Source: Thamnaconus septentrionalis
Taxonomy: Eukaryota > Chordata > Actinopteri > Tetraodontiformes > Monacanthidae
Length of the DNA: 64,000 nucleotides
Direction of reading: 5' to 3'
NCBI GenBank assembly: GCA_009823395.1
Contig: CM020511.1
Location: forward strand, 21,175,001 to 21,239,000
The notes below the pieces were generated by a model. The model did no database searches, had not been told where the DNA came from, and was given only the letters and a program-made list of their open reading frames with translations. The position numbers and the translations under genes were made by a program. Each line of letters opens with the position of its first letter. Position 1 is the stretch's first letter. Shown piece by piece: positions 15,709 to 42,254 of this stretch.

Positions 15709-16213
15709 GTGGAAGGACTTCTTGTTCTTCTACACCTCCACCCAATCACCTGCATGTGGCCACACCCCCCACTCAGGCAGCTTCCTCTCCTGCCTGGGGG
15801 GCGTGGCCAGCAGGTCTATTGTCGTGTTGGAATCAAAGCTGCTGAAGTGGAGAAGCTCCACCGCAGCTCCGTCACACCTTCCAGATGTTTCCGTCCGTCG
15901 CAGCCGCATTTAGGTTCCGAGCTGGCCAGGACATTTCCCAGCATGCCTTGGGCCGCAGCGCCGTGCATGCGTGTCTGTGTCTGTGTCTGTGTCTGTGTGT
16001 GTGTGTGTATGTGTGTGCGAGCGCATACCATTTTAAACAAATTTCATTTCTGGTACCCACAAAGACAGGGGGGTGTAACACACGCACACACACACACACA
16101 CACACACAGTGATGGACGGCTGGTTGTGCTACTGCAGCACATTCCACACCAGGAATAGTATTAAACACTGCCTGTCAGCCGCCGTCAAACATTCACTCAT
16201 GTGCCGCCTTCAT

Positions 16214-16259
<46 letters not shown>

Positions 16260-16315
16260 ATTTAAATCCATTGGCACCACTAGCGCCTTCACTATTTCTT
16301 TAGCAATAGAAAGGC

Positions 16316-16394
16316 GTAGCCACCCCAGCAATCCTGTAGCTGGGGTGGCTACAGGACTGCTAGGGTTAGCTTGGTCCTGTAGCCACCCCAGCTG
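16316..16394. repeat. Triplicated palindromic element
   Basis: GTAGCCACCCCAGC at 16316-16329 is followed after a 9-base loop by its exact reverse complement at 16339-16352. A third copy of the same core, TCCTGTAGCCACCCCAGCT, lies at 16375-16393. It is the exact reverse complement of 16338-16356. Several mutually exclusive stem-loops are therefore possible. Confidence 0.85.
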
Positions 16395-16723
16395 CAAACC
16401 TGTTAGCCATCCTACTAGCTTGTTAGCCAGCTGTACTACTAGCACTGGATCAGTGCAGTTTCCTTTCCAAACATAGTGATTCCATTGGTTCATCTCGGTC
16501 ACATGACTGAACATGCGAGGGGAAGTTTGTGCGTTTAGTTAGTGCAAAAGAAAGTCGTGCAAAAGTTGAGTGTTCCATTTTAGGCAACTCAAGATATGTA
16601 ATTCCTTGAGTGTGTGTGTTCACTCTGGCACACACACTGCCATTTCCCACGCTGTCGACCACACGGCTTTGTTTTTAGACTTGACATAGTGCTGTTGTGT
16701 GTCCTGTCAGGACCGCCTGAGCA

Positions 16724-16754
<31 letters not shown>

Positions 16755-18214
16755 AACGCACACACGCAGCGTTCAGAGCACGATTCTGTAAATCAGCAGG
16801 TTTCGGGCGGCTGCAGCCTCCTGCGTACTGATTGGCCGAGGATGCGGGCGATCTGTGCGGCCGCCTCTATTTTGACGGCGGCCGCCTCACACAACCGTCC
16901 AGGCGGAACGGCGGCGCTTTGATAGCGTCGCTCTCCTTATCCGACCCGCACGCCGACTTTTGTTGCTGCGGTTTGTGTTTGTGTTGCAGTGGGAGCCAAC
17001 AGAGTCGCCCTCTAAACTCCCAGAGAGGATGAGGGGGGCGGGGCCTGGTCTGGTGGGTGGGGGAAGGGGCGGGGCCTCAGAGTGACACCGTCTCCTAGTG
17101 CAAACACCTGCCACGGAGGAGAGAGGTGAAAATGATGAGATCAGGTGCAGCATTTTCACACATCACCCCATCCCTCCATCCCTCTGTCTCTCCATCCATC
17201 CGTCCCTCCATCTATCTCTCTAACCCTACGTCTCTCCATCCCTCCGTCCCTCCGTCCCTCTGTCCTGGTCCGTACGGGACCACTGACCTCGGGGTCCAAC
17301 ATGGTGGGGGGTCCAGGCATTAGAGAACGCACATAATACATCATAACAAGCCAAGATGCTGGAAATAAACTCTCTTCTGGTGATTTTCTGGCCTTTATGT
17401 TATTTTTTGAAATACTGAGAGACCAGCCAGCTAGCTAACGGCTCGGTTAGCAGCCGACAGACCACAGAGGCCTCCTCCTCCTCCTTCTCCCCCTCCTTCA
17501 TCTCCTTCTTTCTTTTCTCTCTCCGACTCTCTGAAAATGAAACACCTCCTCAGTAATCAGGGGGAAACAACATTAGAGCAGATTAATTCCCAGGGGGGGC
17601 GCCGGAGGGCCGGATAGACAGGATTTGCGGTGGTGGAGCACTTCCTGTCAGCCTTATCCCGACCAGACGTGGCGTCATGCGGGAGTTCAGCCGTCCGCAG
17701 CCGACGGAGGAGCAGCGGCAGGTGGGAGGGGCTTAAGGCCACTGGCCGACCTCCATGACCTCCACCAGCTGGAGGTCCCGTCTGGTCTCCTCTCGCAGGG
17801 TTTTCACTGCACCGTCACCCTGCTGCAGAGACTCCATGAGAAGGAGCAGCACCAGCAGTAGTCGTTGTAGTAGCAGGAGGTGAGACTGAGGTGAGGGGTC
17901 ACTGAACTTTGACCCCCAGGGACCAGCAGACCTGCTGCTCCCCCAAGTAAAAAACTTTGTTCCACACGTCCACGTGTGAGAAGACAATATTAATCGCAAA
18001 GAAATCAAACAACCCTTACTCCTGTCTTTGTCGGCCAATCACGCATCGGCTCCTCTGATTGGTCGACGCCTGGAGACACAGAATCAATTAGCGGTGGAAG
18101 CACATTCCCAGACAACATCTGAACCTGCTGAAGACGTCTGCTGCAGCTCCACACTCTCACCATCAGACACACAGTCTCCATCTATGTCTGGAGACGATGA
18201 GCTGCAGTGATTAG

Positions 18215-18247
<33 letters not shown>

Positions 18248-18336
18248 AACCTAACTCAGCAGCCTGAAGTCTGTACGTGCATGTTAGGACAGATACACAC
18301 ACTTAAAGGCACGAGGAGACACTTTCATAGGCTGAG

Positions 18337-18367
<31 letters not shown>

Positions 18368-18517
18368 CTCACACACACACACACACACTGTGTCGTCTCC
18401 AGCCCCTGAAGCCTCCTGGTTCTCATGGAGATAAGAAGAGCGTCTCATTGTTGGCAGACAATGTTCCTCTTATCATCGTATCAAAGAGAGGCTTCCATCA
18501 GCAGGGGGCGGGGCTAT

Positions 18518-18555
<38 letters not shown>

Positions 18556-18825
18556 ACAGGCTTGAGGGGAGTTGTAGTCAAGTGGGGCTTCTTTGTGATG
18601 CAACAGGTGCTGTTGTCGCTCGACAGCTGAGAGCGACACCGGCTTTGTTCCAATCCGACCAATGGCTCATCAAATAGCATAGCCCACAGGGGGCGCTGTT
18701 CTAGTCCTGCCCGCCCTCTGTTTTTCTTCTTCTGCATGTTTAAAATCTCCATCAACCCTCTGCAGGGCTTCACCACCAGCCAGTCCTCTGCTGACAACCT
18801 TTTTCTGTCTGTCTGTCTCCTCCAG
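16395..18825. other. Intergenic, no gene supported
   Basis: Holds CA tracts at about 16726-16750, 18211-18244 and 18341-18363, a (CCAT/CCGT)n-like run at about 17167-17262, and GC-rich sequence at about 16800-17090 that could be promoter-like but has no linked ORF. Short coding-looking ORFs around 17630-18038 and 18028-18210 lack homology that I recognise. Confidence 0.4.
17358..17427 (+). repeat. Dispersed repeat (GAAATAAACTCT family), copy 1
   Basis: GGAAATAAACTCTCTTCTGG followed by TGATTTTCTGGCCTTTAT. It matches 34603-34672 closely and ends near GAGACCA / AAGACCA in both. Confidence 0.65.
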
Positions 18826-19106
18826 AGAAGAAGGAGGCGCCTGAGGTCTCCTCCACCACCACCTCCTCCTCCCTGAAGGAGGAAGAGGATGCGGCGGAAG
18901 GAGGCGAGGAGCCCAAGAAGGAGAAGAAGGAGAAGAAGGAGCAGTCCAAGGAGAAGAAGGAGTCCAGGAAGGAGGCGAGCAAAGAGGAGGTGAAGAAGGA
19001 GTCGTCGTCCTCCAAGGAGAAGAAGGAGCAGGACAAGAAGGTGTCCAAGAGGTCGACTGTCAAGGTCAAGGAGAAGAAGAAGGAGGCGGAGCCTGGCGAG
19101 GGATGA
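18826..19106 (+). CDS. Last coding exon of an unidentified lysine/glutamate-rich protein
   Basis: A pyrimidine-rich tract ending TCTCCTCCAG precedes 18826. From there an open frame of 92 codons, with one or two bases borrowed from an upstream exon, runs to TGA at 19104-19106. The peptide starts KKEAPEVSSTT, continues with EEEDAAEGGEEPKKEKKEKK and ends KEAEPGEG. It is a highly charged, low-complexity tail of Lys, Glu and Ser. A poly(A) signal follows at 19622. The minus-strand ORF of 303 codons over the same bases is a mirror of this composition. No upstream exon could be located in the repeat-filled 18 kb to the left. The gene is not recognised; tails of this kind occur in many unrelated proteins. 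Confidence 0.5.
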
Positions 19107-19352
19107 ACACCTCCACACACGCACACACACACACACACGAGACGACACACACACACAAAACACAATATCATACACACACAAGCGCCACATCATTACACAA
19201 ACGTGTTTACAGGGTCCAAGTAAACACATGGAAGGCCGCGCATGCCACCACGTCCCTGACATGCATTTATGTGCTAACACACACATCACATTAGTGGTAC
19301 TGCAGCTCCGCAGTGGAGCAGCCTCCTCCGTCAGGGGCCCCAGTGACTGTGG

Positions 19353-19353
19353 C

Positions 19354-19410
<57 letters not shown>
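19353..19410. repeat. (CA)n microsatellite
   Basis: CA tract of about 57 bases within the putative 3' UTR. Confidence 0.95.
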
Positions 19411-19413
<3 letters not shown>

Positions 19414-19621
19414 CAGACTCCCTCTCCGCCAGTCGAACCCGCAGCTCCTCCCTAATTCAACTCGGGGGCCACAGAAGCTACCAGACTCCGCCCTCCCACG
19501 CCTGCCCCCTCCCACCCCCCAAAACACCTGAGCAGCCAATCGGAGAGAAGCTTCAGGCTCCACCCCCACTCATCTTAACCAATGATGGGACTTTGATCAG
19601 AAGTTGTAGAAGCTGCAGGAA

Positions 19622-19627
19622 AATAAA
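19622..19627 (+). terminator. Poly(A) signal AATAAA
   Basis: Canonical hexamer about 0.5 kb after the stop of the Lys-rich exon. Confidence 0.45.
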
Positions 19628-20823
19628 AATCATGTTGAGTGAGAAGACAGCAGCAGGTCTTAGAGCAGAAGACAAACACTAGAAATAAAGAAAAACAGCA
19701 AAAAAAAAAAAAAAAAAGGGCAAAAACTGAAAAGCTCCCGTTATGATGTCCTGCATCTCGCAGGGTTCCAATCCACAGACATCCAGAGATGATTTCAGTT
19801 TCAGCAGGTGACGAAACCTCAGTAGATCGTCTGCATAGTTGAGGAAGAAGCAGCAGAATTTTGTCGCTCCTTCAAACTCCAGGAGTCGTAGTTTAGTGAA
19901 TTACAATCGTCTTTATTTATTGTGGTGATTTATCTCCGTCCCACCAGCGCTGGCCGATAGAAGCCACGTTGACCAGATTCTCTTCTTCACTTTATAAGTC
20001 TGGAACTGAACCCCAGCTGTGGGCGAAGCTTCACCTCCAGTGATGATGTCATCACCGCCGCCAGGAAACCAGGACCAATCAACCGTCGCTCTGACTCTTT
20101 CTGTTTACCGTGGAGATATTTCATTACAAGCTCCTCCCCCTTTGTGTTTTTTATTCCCCTCCGGCTCGCTGCAGGGACCGACACACACTCACACTCACAC
20201 ACACACACACACTCACTCCCACAGAATCCCGTCAGCTGACAGGTTTAGAAGCTGGTCTTGGGTTCTGAGGGTGAGGAGAACTCTTTACCAGGAGCTGTGG
20301 GACCATGTGACTGTTGAGAAGATGTAGGATGTTTGTACCATAGACTAGTTTTCCACGGCTGGTGCAGCTCCGCTGCCCTCAGCTGGGAGCTCCTGAGCAG
20401 GAGCCACGTGTTAGCCATCATGTTTAGTAATAAAACTGGAGTTGTGCTAACGAGTTAGCGTGTGTCATCATTGACTGGTGTCGAGTGGTTTCCTTCTGGT
20501 GGAGTTGCTGCTGACAGAACTTCAGAGCCACTCTGAACAACCTGCTGGTCCATCCTGAAGACGTTGCATCTGAAAATTTTCGAGTTTGTTTGTTTTTAGC
20601 AGAGAGGAGCCGATCAGCTGACTGCAAGGTGCCTTCAAAAACCACAGAAGAAGAGGAAGAAGAGCTCAGTTTGGACCATGGTTCCTCGGTAGAAAAAGAG
20701 AAACGAGCAGGCAGAGTTTTTCTCTCTCTGTCTGTTTGACTTGGCATGGGCTCCTGGTGAGTGTGAAGATGTCTTGGCTGCCACCTCGGCCGACGCTGTT
20801 TGGTCAAAGCTTTATCAAGGCGG

Positions 20824-20824
<1 letters not shown>

Positions 20825-20886
<62 letters not shown>
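20825..20886. repeat. (CTG)n trinucleotide tract, about 20 units
   Basis: Pure CTG tract. It reads as poly-Leu or poly-Ala in two overlapping plus-strand ORFs, neither with coding context. Confidence 0.95.
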
Positions 20887-22622
20887 AGTTCATCATTTCT
20901 GTGTCTCTGGGTTTTTGGGGTGTAAACACCAGATCAGATCATCGTTGCGTCGTTTTTGCTCCTTGCCGCTTGCTTACATTTTTAAGCGTCAGCAACCTTT
21001 TCGGCTCCGTCACAGATCAACTTTAATCGCTTGGATTTCATTTTTTGTGTGAACAGGCTGATCCTCTGTATACAAAACAAGCAGGAATTATATTATATTT
21101 TCGCCAAAGCAGCCAGTGTGTTTTTTCTTGCAGTTTTGATGTGATTTGAATTTCTATATTTGGCCATAAAAGAGAGATTAAAAAAAAAAAAGCCCAGAAC
21201 TTCAGGAGATACATTTTTTGTATTGTACAAACTAGCGACATCAACATGTAGAACAGGAGGTGATGTCACAGCGCCCCCTTTGGCCACACGCAGACTCTTT
21301 GGCCATCCTACCAGAAATGAAAAAAATAAAAAAACCTTTTAAAACAATCAGTTTTTTCTGCGAGGCCAGACTTTGTGGCCGACTGCAGCCAAACAGGCTG
21401 AGAGATTAACTGGCAGCTCGACTTCCCAGTGACACCATCGTAAAAACAGTAGCGGACGCTGCTGCCTGATGGATCCCAGACCTCCAGAAGCAGCTCCTCC
21501 GCTGGAGAACACGTGGAAAACACTTTACTGAACCAGAAGACGTTTCTCCTCCTCCTCTTCATTGTTTCCTGGGTGTTGGTGTCTGGACTCCACTTCATAA
21601 AACACATCCATAAAAAAACCTCCATATAAAGTATCTTCAATTTGTTTCTCTTGCAAGGATGGAAAATGTGGAGCACACAACACAACATCAGCGTGTTTCA
21701 GGGCGACACCAGTTCCACATGTATTTGTCAGACAGCTTCACTCTCAGATGAGATGATAAGGTTTTAAATGTCGGTTCCCTCAGCGATAAATCCTCCCAGG
21801 ACAGCTTGGACCACGTTTACTCTTCATACAAAAGGCTGCAAACACACTGTCCCTAGACTCCGCCCACCATCACCCAATGTCAAGTGTTGCCCCTCCCACC
21901 TGAAACAGTCTGACTCCGACAAAGCACAACTTTATCCAGCCAATGAACCTGAGTCTCTGGGAGATAAAATTGAATCACTGCCAAAGAACTTGGTCTTGGC
22001 CTTCAAGGGATCCTGGTTCTGGATGGAGAGGCTGGTTCCTGGACTTCAGTATCTCTGTATTAGTAGTAGTGGTGAAGCACCCCCCTGTCAGCCTAGTTTC
22101 AAGTGGACCATCAGTGACAGCTGAAACCCCTCCACCCCACCCCCACCCCCAGTGCCTCTCAGAGCCAGACCTGCTGGCTATGAGGGCTATAGACACCACC
22201 ACCGCCACCCTTCGTCTATGGTGAGCAGAAGGTTGAGACAGAGGCAGAAGCTCTGAGGACCTCAGTCCTGAACCTCCAGCTGGACCTCTTCTTCCTGCTT
22301 CCTGGACCTAAACATCTTCAAGGACTTTTTCTCCTGCGCTTTAGAGTTCAGAAAACACTCGAGTCTCCACCTTCAAATCGCTTTAAATCCCCTCAAATCA
22401 AACCCATTTCATCCAGCCTTCAGCTTTTTGACTCACTGGAAAGTTGGGGTTAAAAAAAACATATGCTTGTGCAGATATTTAAGAAGACTAAAATCTGGAG
22501 CAGCACACATTCAGCCCAAGTTTCATCTCCACCTCATGTTGGCTTCCTGGGTTCCCGACCTTCACCAGGTACCAGGAAGCTTCTCAGCTCAACTCTGAAC
22601 ATCATCAGATGGAGGGAGCAGG

Positions 22623-22691
22623 TGATGGATGGATGGATGGATGGATGGATGGATGGATGGATGGATGGATGGATGGATGGATGGATGGATG
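22623..22691. repeat. (GGAT)n microsatellite
   Basis: About 17 GGAT units. Confidence 0.95.
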
Positions 22692-23028
22692 AGCGGGGCC
22701 AACACCATTACTATTGCTATTTGCCTGCACGGAGACTCCTGCGGTCTCCTGAGCGCCGCACTGACCCTCTCTGCCGCCCTCTAGTGGTTGACAATGGAGC
22801 AGCAGGACCCTACGTAGCTCAGTAAAACATGAATTCCATAAACGTGATGGTAATCAAGTTTACACTCTCACACGAAGACACACACTGTTTTGTTCACCCT
22901 CTAACTGACTGTTGCAGACACACACACACACCTGGTTGGAGTGTGTTTGGCCTCTCACTTGAAAGCTGCAGGGAGGGGCCTAATTGTGTCTTTGAAGACT
23001 CGCTTTTCCTCCCTGTCTGAGCTCCTGA

Positions 23029-23060
<32 letters not shown>

Positions 23061-23753
23061 ATCTTCATGTAGACTCCAGACAAAAGATTTATGGGGACAT
23101 TTTGCTGAAATTAAGTTTTCTGTGTTTGTGCTGAGCTGGGAGAGGAAGCCCAGAATGGGAGTGTGGATGTATTTTTGAAATTGTTTGTTCCCGGAAAGAG
23201 AAACTTGACCGTGAACTCCTGGGTCAGTGATTCAGTGCGCCATCTAGTGGACTTGTTTGCTCTAAAAATGTGCGATAAAACATCCTGGACACACAGGTGA
23301 GGCTGTTTAACATTCTTGTCTTGTCTTTGTTTCACTACAGGGTCCTACTAAACTCACATTTTGATTTATTTAGCCTTTTGTTTGCAGCCTCCTGCTAAAA
23401 CTGACGCTTGAGAGACTGATTAACCAAAGGTCACCAGCGGTCGTGACCTTTAAGACCAAACGAACTGGAAGCGACTGTTGAGCAGAAAACTGAAGTCTGT
23501 AAACTCAAGAAGCTCCTGCTGCTCCTCCTGACTTCAGTCCCCCAGTCTCTCCTCTGTCTCCTCTTTCCTTCCTTCTTTCTTTCTTTCTTTCATTCCTTCC
23601 TTCATTCTTTCTTTCTGCTGCTTCTAAAACACTTGAATTTACAGCTCCACGCAGGGACGTGAGGAGCATGTCGCTCCTCTGGCTTGTTGGCAGTGAAACT
23701 GGATCCCGAAGCGGGAGGTTGTTCTCTCTCCCTCTCTTCAACACACACACGCG

Positions 23754-23795
<42 letters not shown>

Positions 23796-23949
23796 CACAC
23801 GCAGGCAGGCAGAAGCTGATAGAAGTGCTGTGATTATTAAAAACTTAGAGGAGCATCAGGAGGTGCAGGAGGTCTGGAGCGGGAGAAGCAGCAGGAGGTG
23901 AAGGAGGAGGAGGAGGTGGTGGTGGTGGAGGACAGGAGAAGATCTGGAT

Positions 23950-24745
23950 GGTTTGGAGGCTCCGGGGGGCAGGAGGAGCTCCGCTGGGAGGCAGGACTCT
24001 GCGGCTCTGCGCTGCCCTCCGACACTGCGGCTCCGCTTTAATACGAGGGGGAGGAGGCGGGGGAGGGAGGGGGAGGAGAGAGAGGAGGAGGACTGGAGGA
24101 GGAGGAGAAGCTGCTCTGGCTCCTGTGCACAGCTCAGTGACGGAGTCCTTCAGTCCACTCGTGCGTCGGCGGCAGCATCCGTGCGCCTCCCGGACCTCCG
24201 CAAGAGCTGAGTCCAGCCGAGCCGGACCGAACCAAGTCCAGCCGACCCAAGTTCAGCCGAGCCGGACCGAACCAAGTCCAGCCGACCCAAGTCCAGCTGA
24301 GCCGAGCCGGACCCAGCCGGACCCCAGCAGCCCGCGGCTCTTCTCAAACAGCTGAGCTCGCCGATCATCTCGCGGACTCTCCTGTCTGTCTGTCTGTCTG
24401 TCGGACAGTGTGTCTGTCTGTAGCCCCGGACTGGGCGCTCCACAGACAGACTGCGGGACTCCGCCGCCCCGTCGGCTCCAGCGCGCGCCGCCGGCTCTTT
24501 GTCATTGAAATGCGGCTGTGATCGGAGCGCCGCCTCGGGCTGATAGTCGCTTCTTTCTTTTTTGCATTTCAACACAAACTGAGGAGGATTGTGGAATAAA
24601 CCCGACAGCCCGGACCCGCATCACCTTTTATCTACTTTTCTTTTCTTTTCTTTTTTCTTAAAGATATTTATATATATTTGGATTGATTATTTCCCCTCCA
24701 CCCTGACTGGAAGCCAGCGGGCCTCCAGCCCACTGAGCCCCCAGG
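23950..24745 (+). promoter_or_regulatory. BMPER promoter / 5' leader, GC-rich
   Basis: A markedly GC- and CpG-rich block immediately upstream of the BMPER start codon. It contains purine-rich GGAGG runs (23850-24115), GC-box-like GGGGGAGGAGGCGGGG at about 24046-24062, a 40-bp tandem repeat (24211-24320) and a CTGTCTGT run (about 24380-24421). Its contrast with the AT-richer flanks suggests a CpG-island promoter. The transcription start cannot be fixed from sequence alone. Confidence 0.5.
24211..24320 (+). repeat. 40-bp tandem repeat in the BMPER leader
   Basis: Two near-identical 40-bp units (24211-24250 and 24251-24290, one difference) rich in CCAGCCGAGCCGGACC, followed by a partial diverged third unit. 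Confidence 0.9.
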
Positions 24746-40065
<15,320 letters not shown>

Positions 40066-40079
<14 letters not shown>

Positions 40080-40116
40080 CCCCGGTGACCCCGGCGACCC
40101 CGGTGACCCCGGCCAG
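40066..40116 (+). repeat. 9-bp GGTGACCCC repeat spanning the BMPER stop codon
   Basis: About five units of GGTGACCCC or GGCGACCCC. The first unit supplies the BMPER TGA (40077-40079), and later units keep TGA in the same frame. Confidence 0.85.
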
Positions 40117-40800
40117 GGGAGCCACTGACTGCAGGGGGAGCAGGACATCACAAGATGCTCAGGTTCCTCCAGGGAATCCAGGACGGCGAACGCTGAAGAA
40201 GCCGGGAACACATGGACGGACTCGGACGGCGCCTCCTTGTGGAGGCTCCGCCCATAACTTTCTGCTGCATAGAACCACCAGGCACGGCCACCGGAGGTGC
40301 TGGCTGCAGCCTGCCAGTGAGGAGCACTGGCACTGTGGCGGACTCCCAGTTTGAGCCAACATGGCACCCAAAGTGTGTCGTGAAAAAACAAAAACTGCAG
40401 CGCCACCTACTGGGCAGAGAAGCATCATATCAGACCGTTGCCTTCCTCATCATTTCATACTGTAAGCTATCAGATTTATATTAAAAAGACAGACAGCTTT
40501 TATATTATTATTGTTATTATTATTATTCATGTTCTAATTATTATTATTATTATTATTAATATGATTGTCGTTGATGTTCATGTTAATTTATGCGTGTATG
40601 AAAAAAAACAGAATCATGGATAAATAACTCTGTTACAAGTGATTTTAAAGGGAAGCTAGAAGTTATTTATGTCTGTGTTGTGTTGTTGTGTTACTGTTGT
40701 TTAAAGAGGATAAAAAATATTATTAATAATAATGAAAATAATGATGATATTTGCAGAAATGGGACTCTGCTGTTGCACCATGGCTGGGAAATAAGTACTG

Positions 40801-40841
<41 letters not shown>

Positions 40842-41000
40842 GGGCTGAAGGTTCTTCTTAGTGATCAGCATCAGAGCGGAAATGTGTCTCACTCTTTCTT
40901 TGTTGACAGACCAGCAATAGAATCTTGTTTCCGTCACTCCTGACTGTTGTTGTGCCTTTAAAAAAAAAAAAAAGGTGTTAGTGCCCCCTGGTGGTGGCTT
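40080..41000 (+). other. Likely BMPER 3' UTR
   Basis: AT-rich sequence with an ATTAAA at 40480-40485, a (TTA)n run at about 40505-40558 and a TG tract at about 40805-40840. No exact 3' end can be fixed. Confidence 0.45.
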
Positions 41001-41095
41001 CCAGCCAGACGCGCAGCTTTAAGGTGGGATCAGCATCTGTATGGTCAACAGGAGGAACAGGACGCAGTCATCAGGACACTTCTTATTTTGATATT

Positions 41096-41101
41096 TTTAT
41101 T
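41096..41101 (-). terminator. Poly(A) signal for EAF1 (minus strand)
   Basis: TTTATT on plus is AATAAA on minus. It would give EAF1 a 3' UTR of about 1.15 kb. The intervening 41102-42254 holds no other gene. Confidence 0.4.
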
Positions 41102-42254
41102 ATTATTATTCACACACTTTGTACAGATATGTTTCCCATCAGCAGCAGCATCAGTGACAGCAACAACACACAACTCGGTCTCCTCGCACCACAAACTACC
41201 AGTCCAGCGTCACAGTCAACCAATCGGATCATTTTAGCTACACAACTGTCTGGTTTGAAGTCACAATCAGAGCATTTTTCTTTAATATATATACAAAACG
41301 CCAACATATACACAAGCACCAGTGGCTTCAGAGACAAACAAACACTAAAACACAGAAGGTCAACTTCTGCACACTGTTTTCCCTCAAATCCATTAAAATT
41401 TGCTCAGTTGGTAAAAATGTTTAGCAACTTATGGTTAAATGAAATCCACAAAAAGTCCATTTTATATGTATTGTGTCATTTAAACCTCCTGTGTTCCAGG
41501 TCCAATACAGGACACACGACTTCTTGTACAAAGAACACAACACAATCTGTGCATAATGTTTCCGAGGCGACACCACAAACTTCCCGATCGTCTCTTTGGC
41601 CTTTTTTCAGGAAATGTCACATTCACCTTCGTTCCTCCAGTCTGACTCTATAGACTCTATATAGTACTATATAAGGCAATAAACTGGTCCTAGAGAATCA
41701 TCATGTATGAAAATATGGGCTCTGAAAAAAAACATTCCACACCAGTCGGTTTCATTGAAAAGGATGAAAGAAATAAACATTTTGGGTATTTTCTGCTTTT
41801 GATTTGGTGAAGAATTTTGCCTTAAATCTTAAACCTCACTGATTAATGATCAAATTGTTCCAAATATTTTATGTAAACTTCCATCCAGCCGCCCGCTGGT
41901 GTCGCTTCTTCTCAGGGTCACACAAACTTCCTCTACATTAGTGTCCTAACGCAAGTCGACAAAACGCTAATAAAAAGGGTTAACAACACAACCACAACAG
42001 TGTCCATGAAGACAAAACAAGGGTAGAACTAGTGTATCCAACGAGCTGCTCGGAGTTCACAGACCGTCCTTCAAAACCTCTCCAGTAAAAGCTTATTTAT
42101 TTTCTTCTAGAGTCTTCTTCTGTACAAAAAACAAAATATACATCTAATCATCATAAAAATACACTCTGAAGAGCTCCGAGCTGGCCAGCGATTCAAAGTT
42201 GTCCCAAAACAAAATCAATCAGCACGGTTGAAATCTCCAGCGGGGGGGCGGGGC
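41102..42254 (-). other. Likely EAF1 3' UTR
   Basis: AT-rich, repeat-poor sequence without exon-like ORFs, between the EAF1 stop codon and the putative poly(A) signal. Confidence 0.45.

Larger units (their letters stand above)
19107..19645 (+). other. Putative 3' UTR of the Lys-rich gene
   Basis: Contains CA tracts at about 19115-19138 and 19353-19410 and ends near an AATAAA at 19622-19627. A second AATAAA-like site lies at about 19683. A poly(A) run follows at about 19700-19717. Confidence 0.4.
19646..23949. other. Intergenic, no gene seen
   Basis: Holds a (CTG)n tract (20825-20886), a (GGAT)n tract (22623-22691), CA tracts at about 20186-20213, 23029-23056 and 23741-23801, and CTTT-rich runs at about 23567-23615. 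No exon is supported. Confidence 0.5.

Noticed and set aside
17557..18210. Short coding-looking ORFs on both strands (for example LREETRRDLQLVEVMEVGQ on minus, TSEPAEDVCCSSTLSPSD on plus)
   Set aside because: No recognisable family, no consistent splice frame between them, and no link to the exon at 18826 could be shown.
18498..19409. 303-codon minus-strand ORF
   Set aside because: It is the antisense of the Lys/Glu-rich exon joined to two microsatellites; its Leu-rich core is the mirror of AAG/GAG codons.
22623..22691. Regular short repeats considered as a CRISPR-like array, together with the 9-, 10-, 11- and 40-bp tandem repeats
   Set aside because: No unique spacers between units, and the window is vertebrate.
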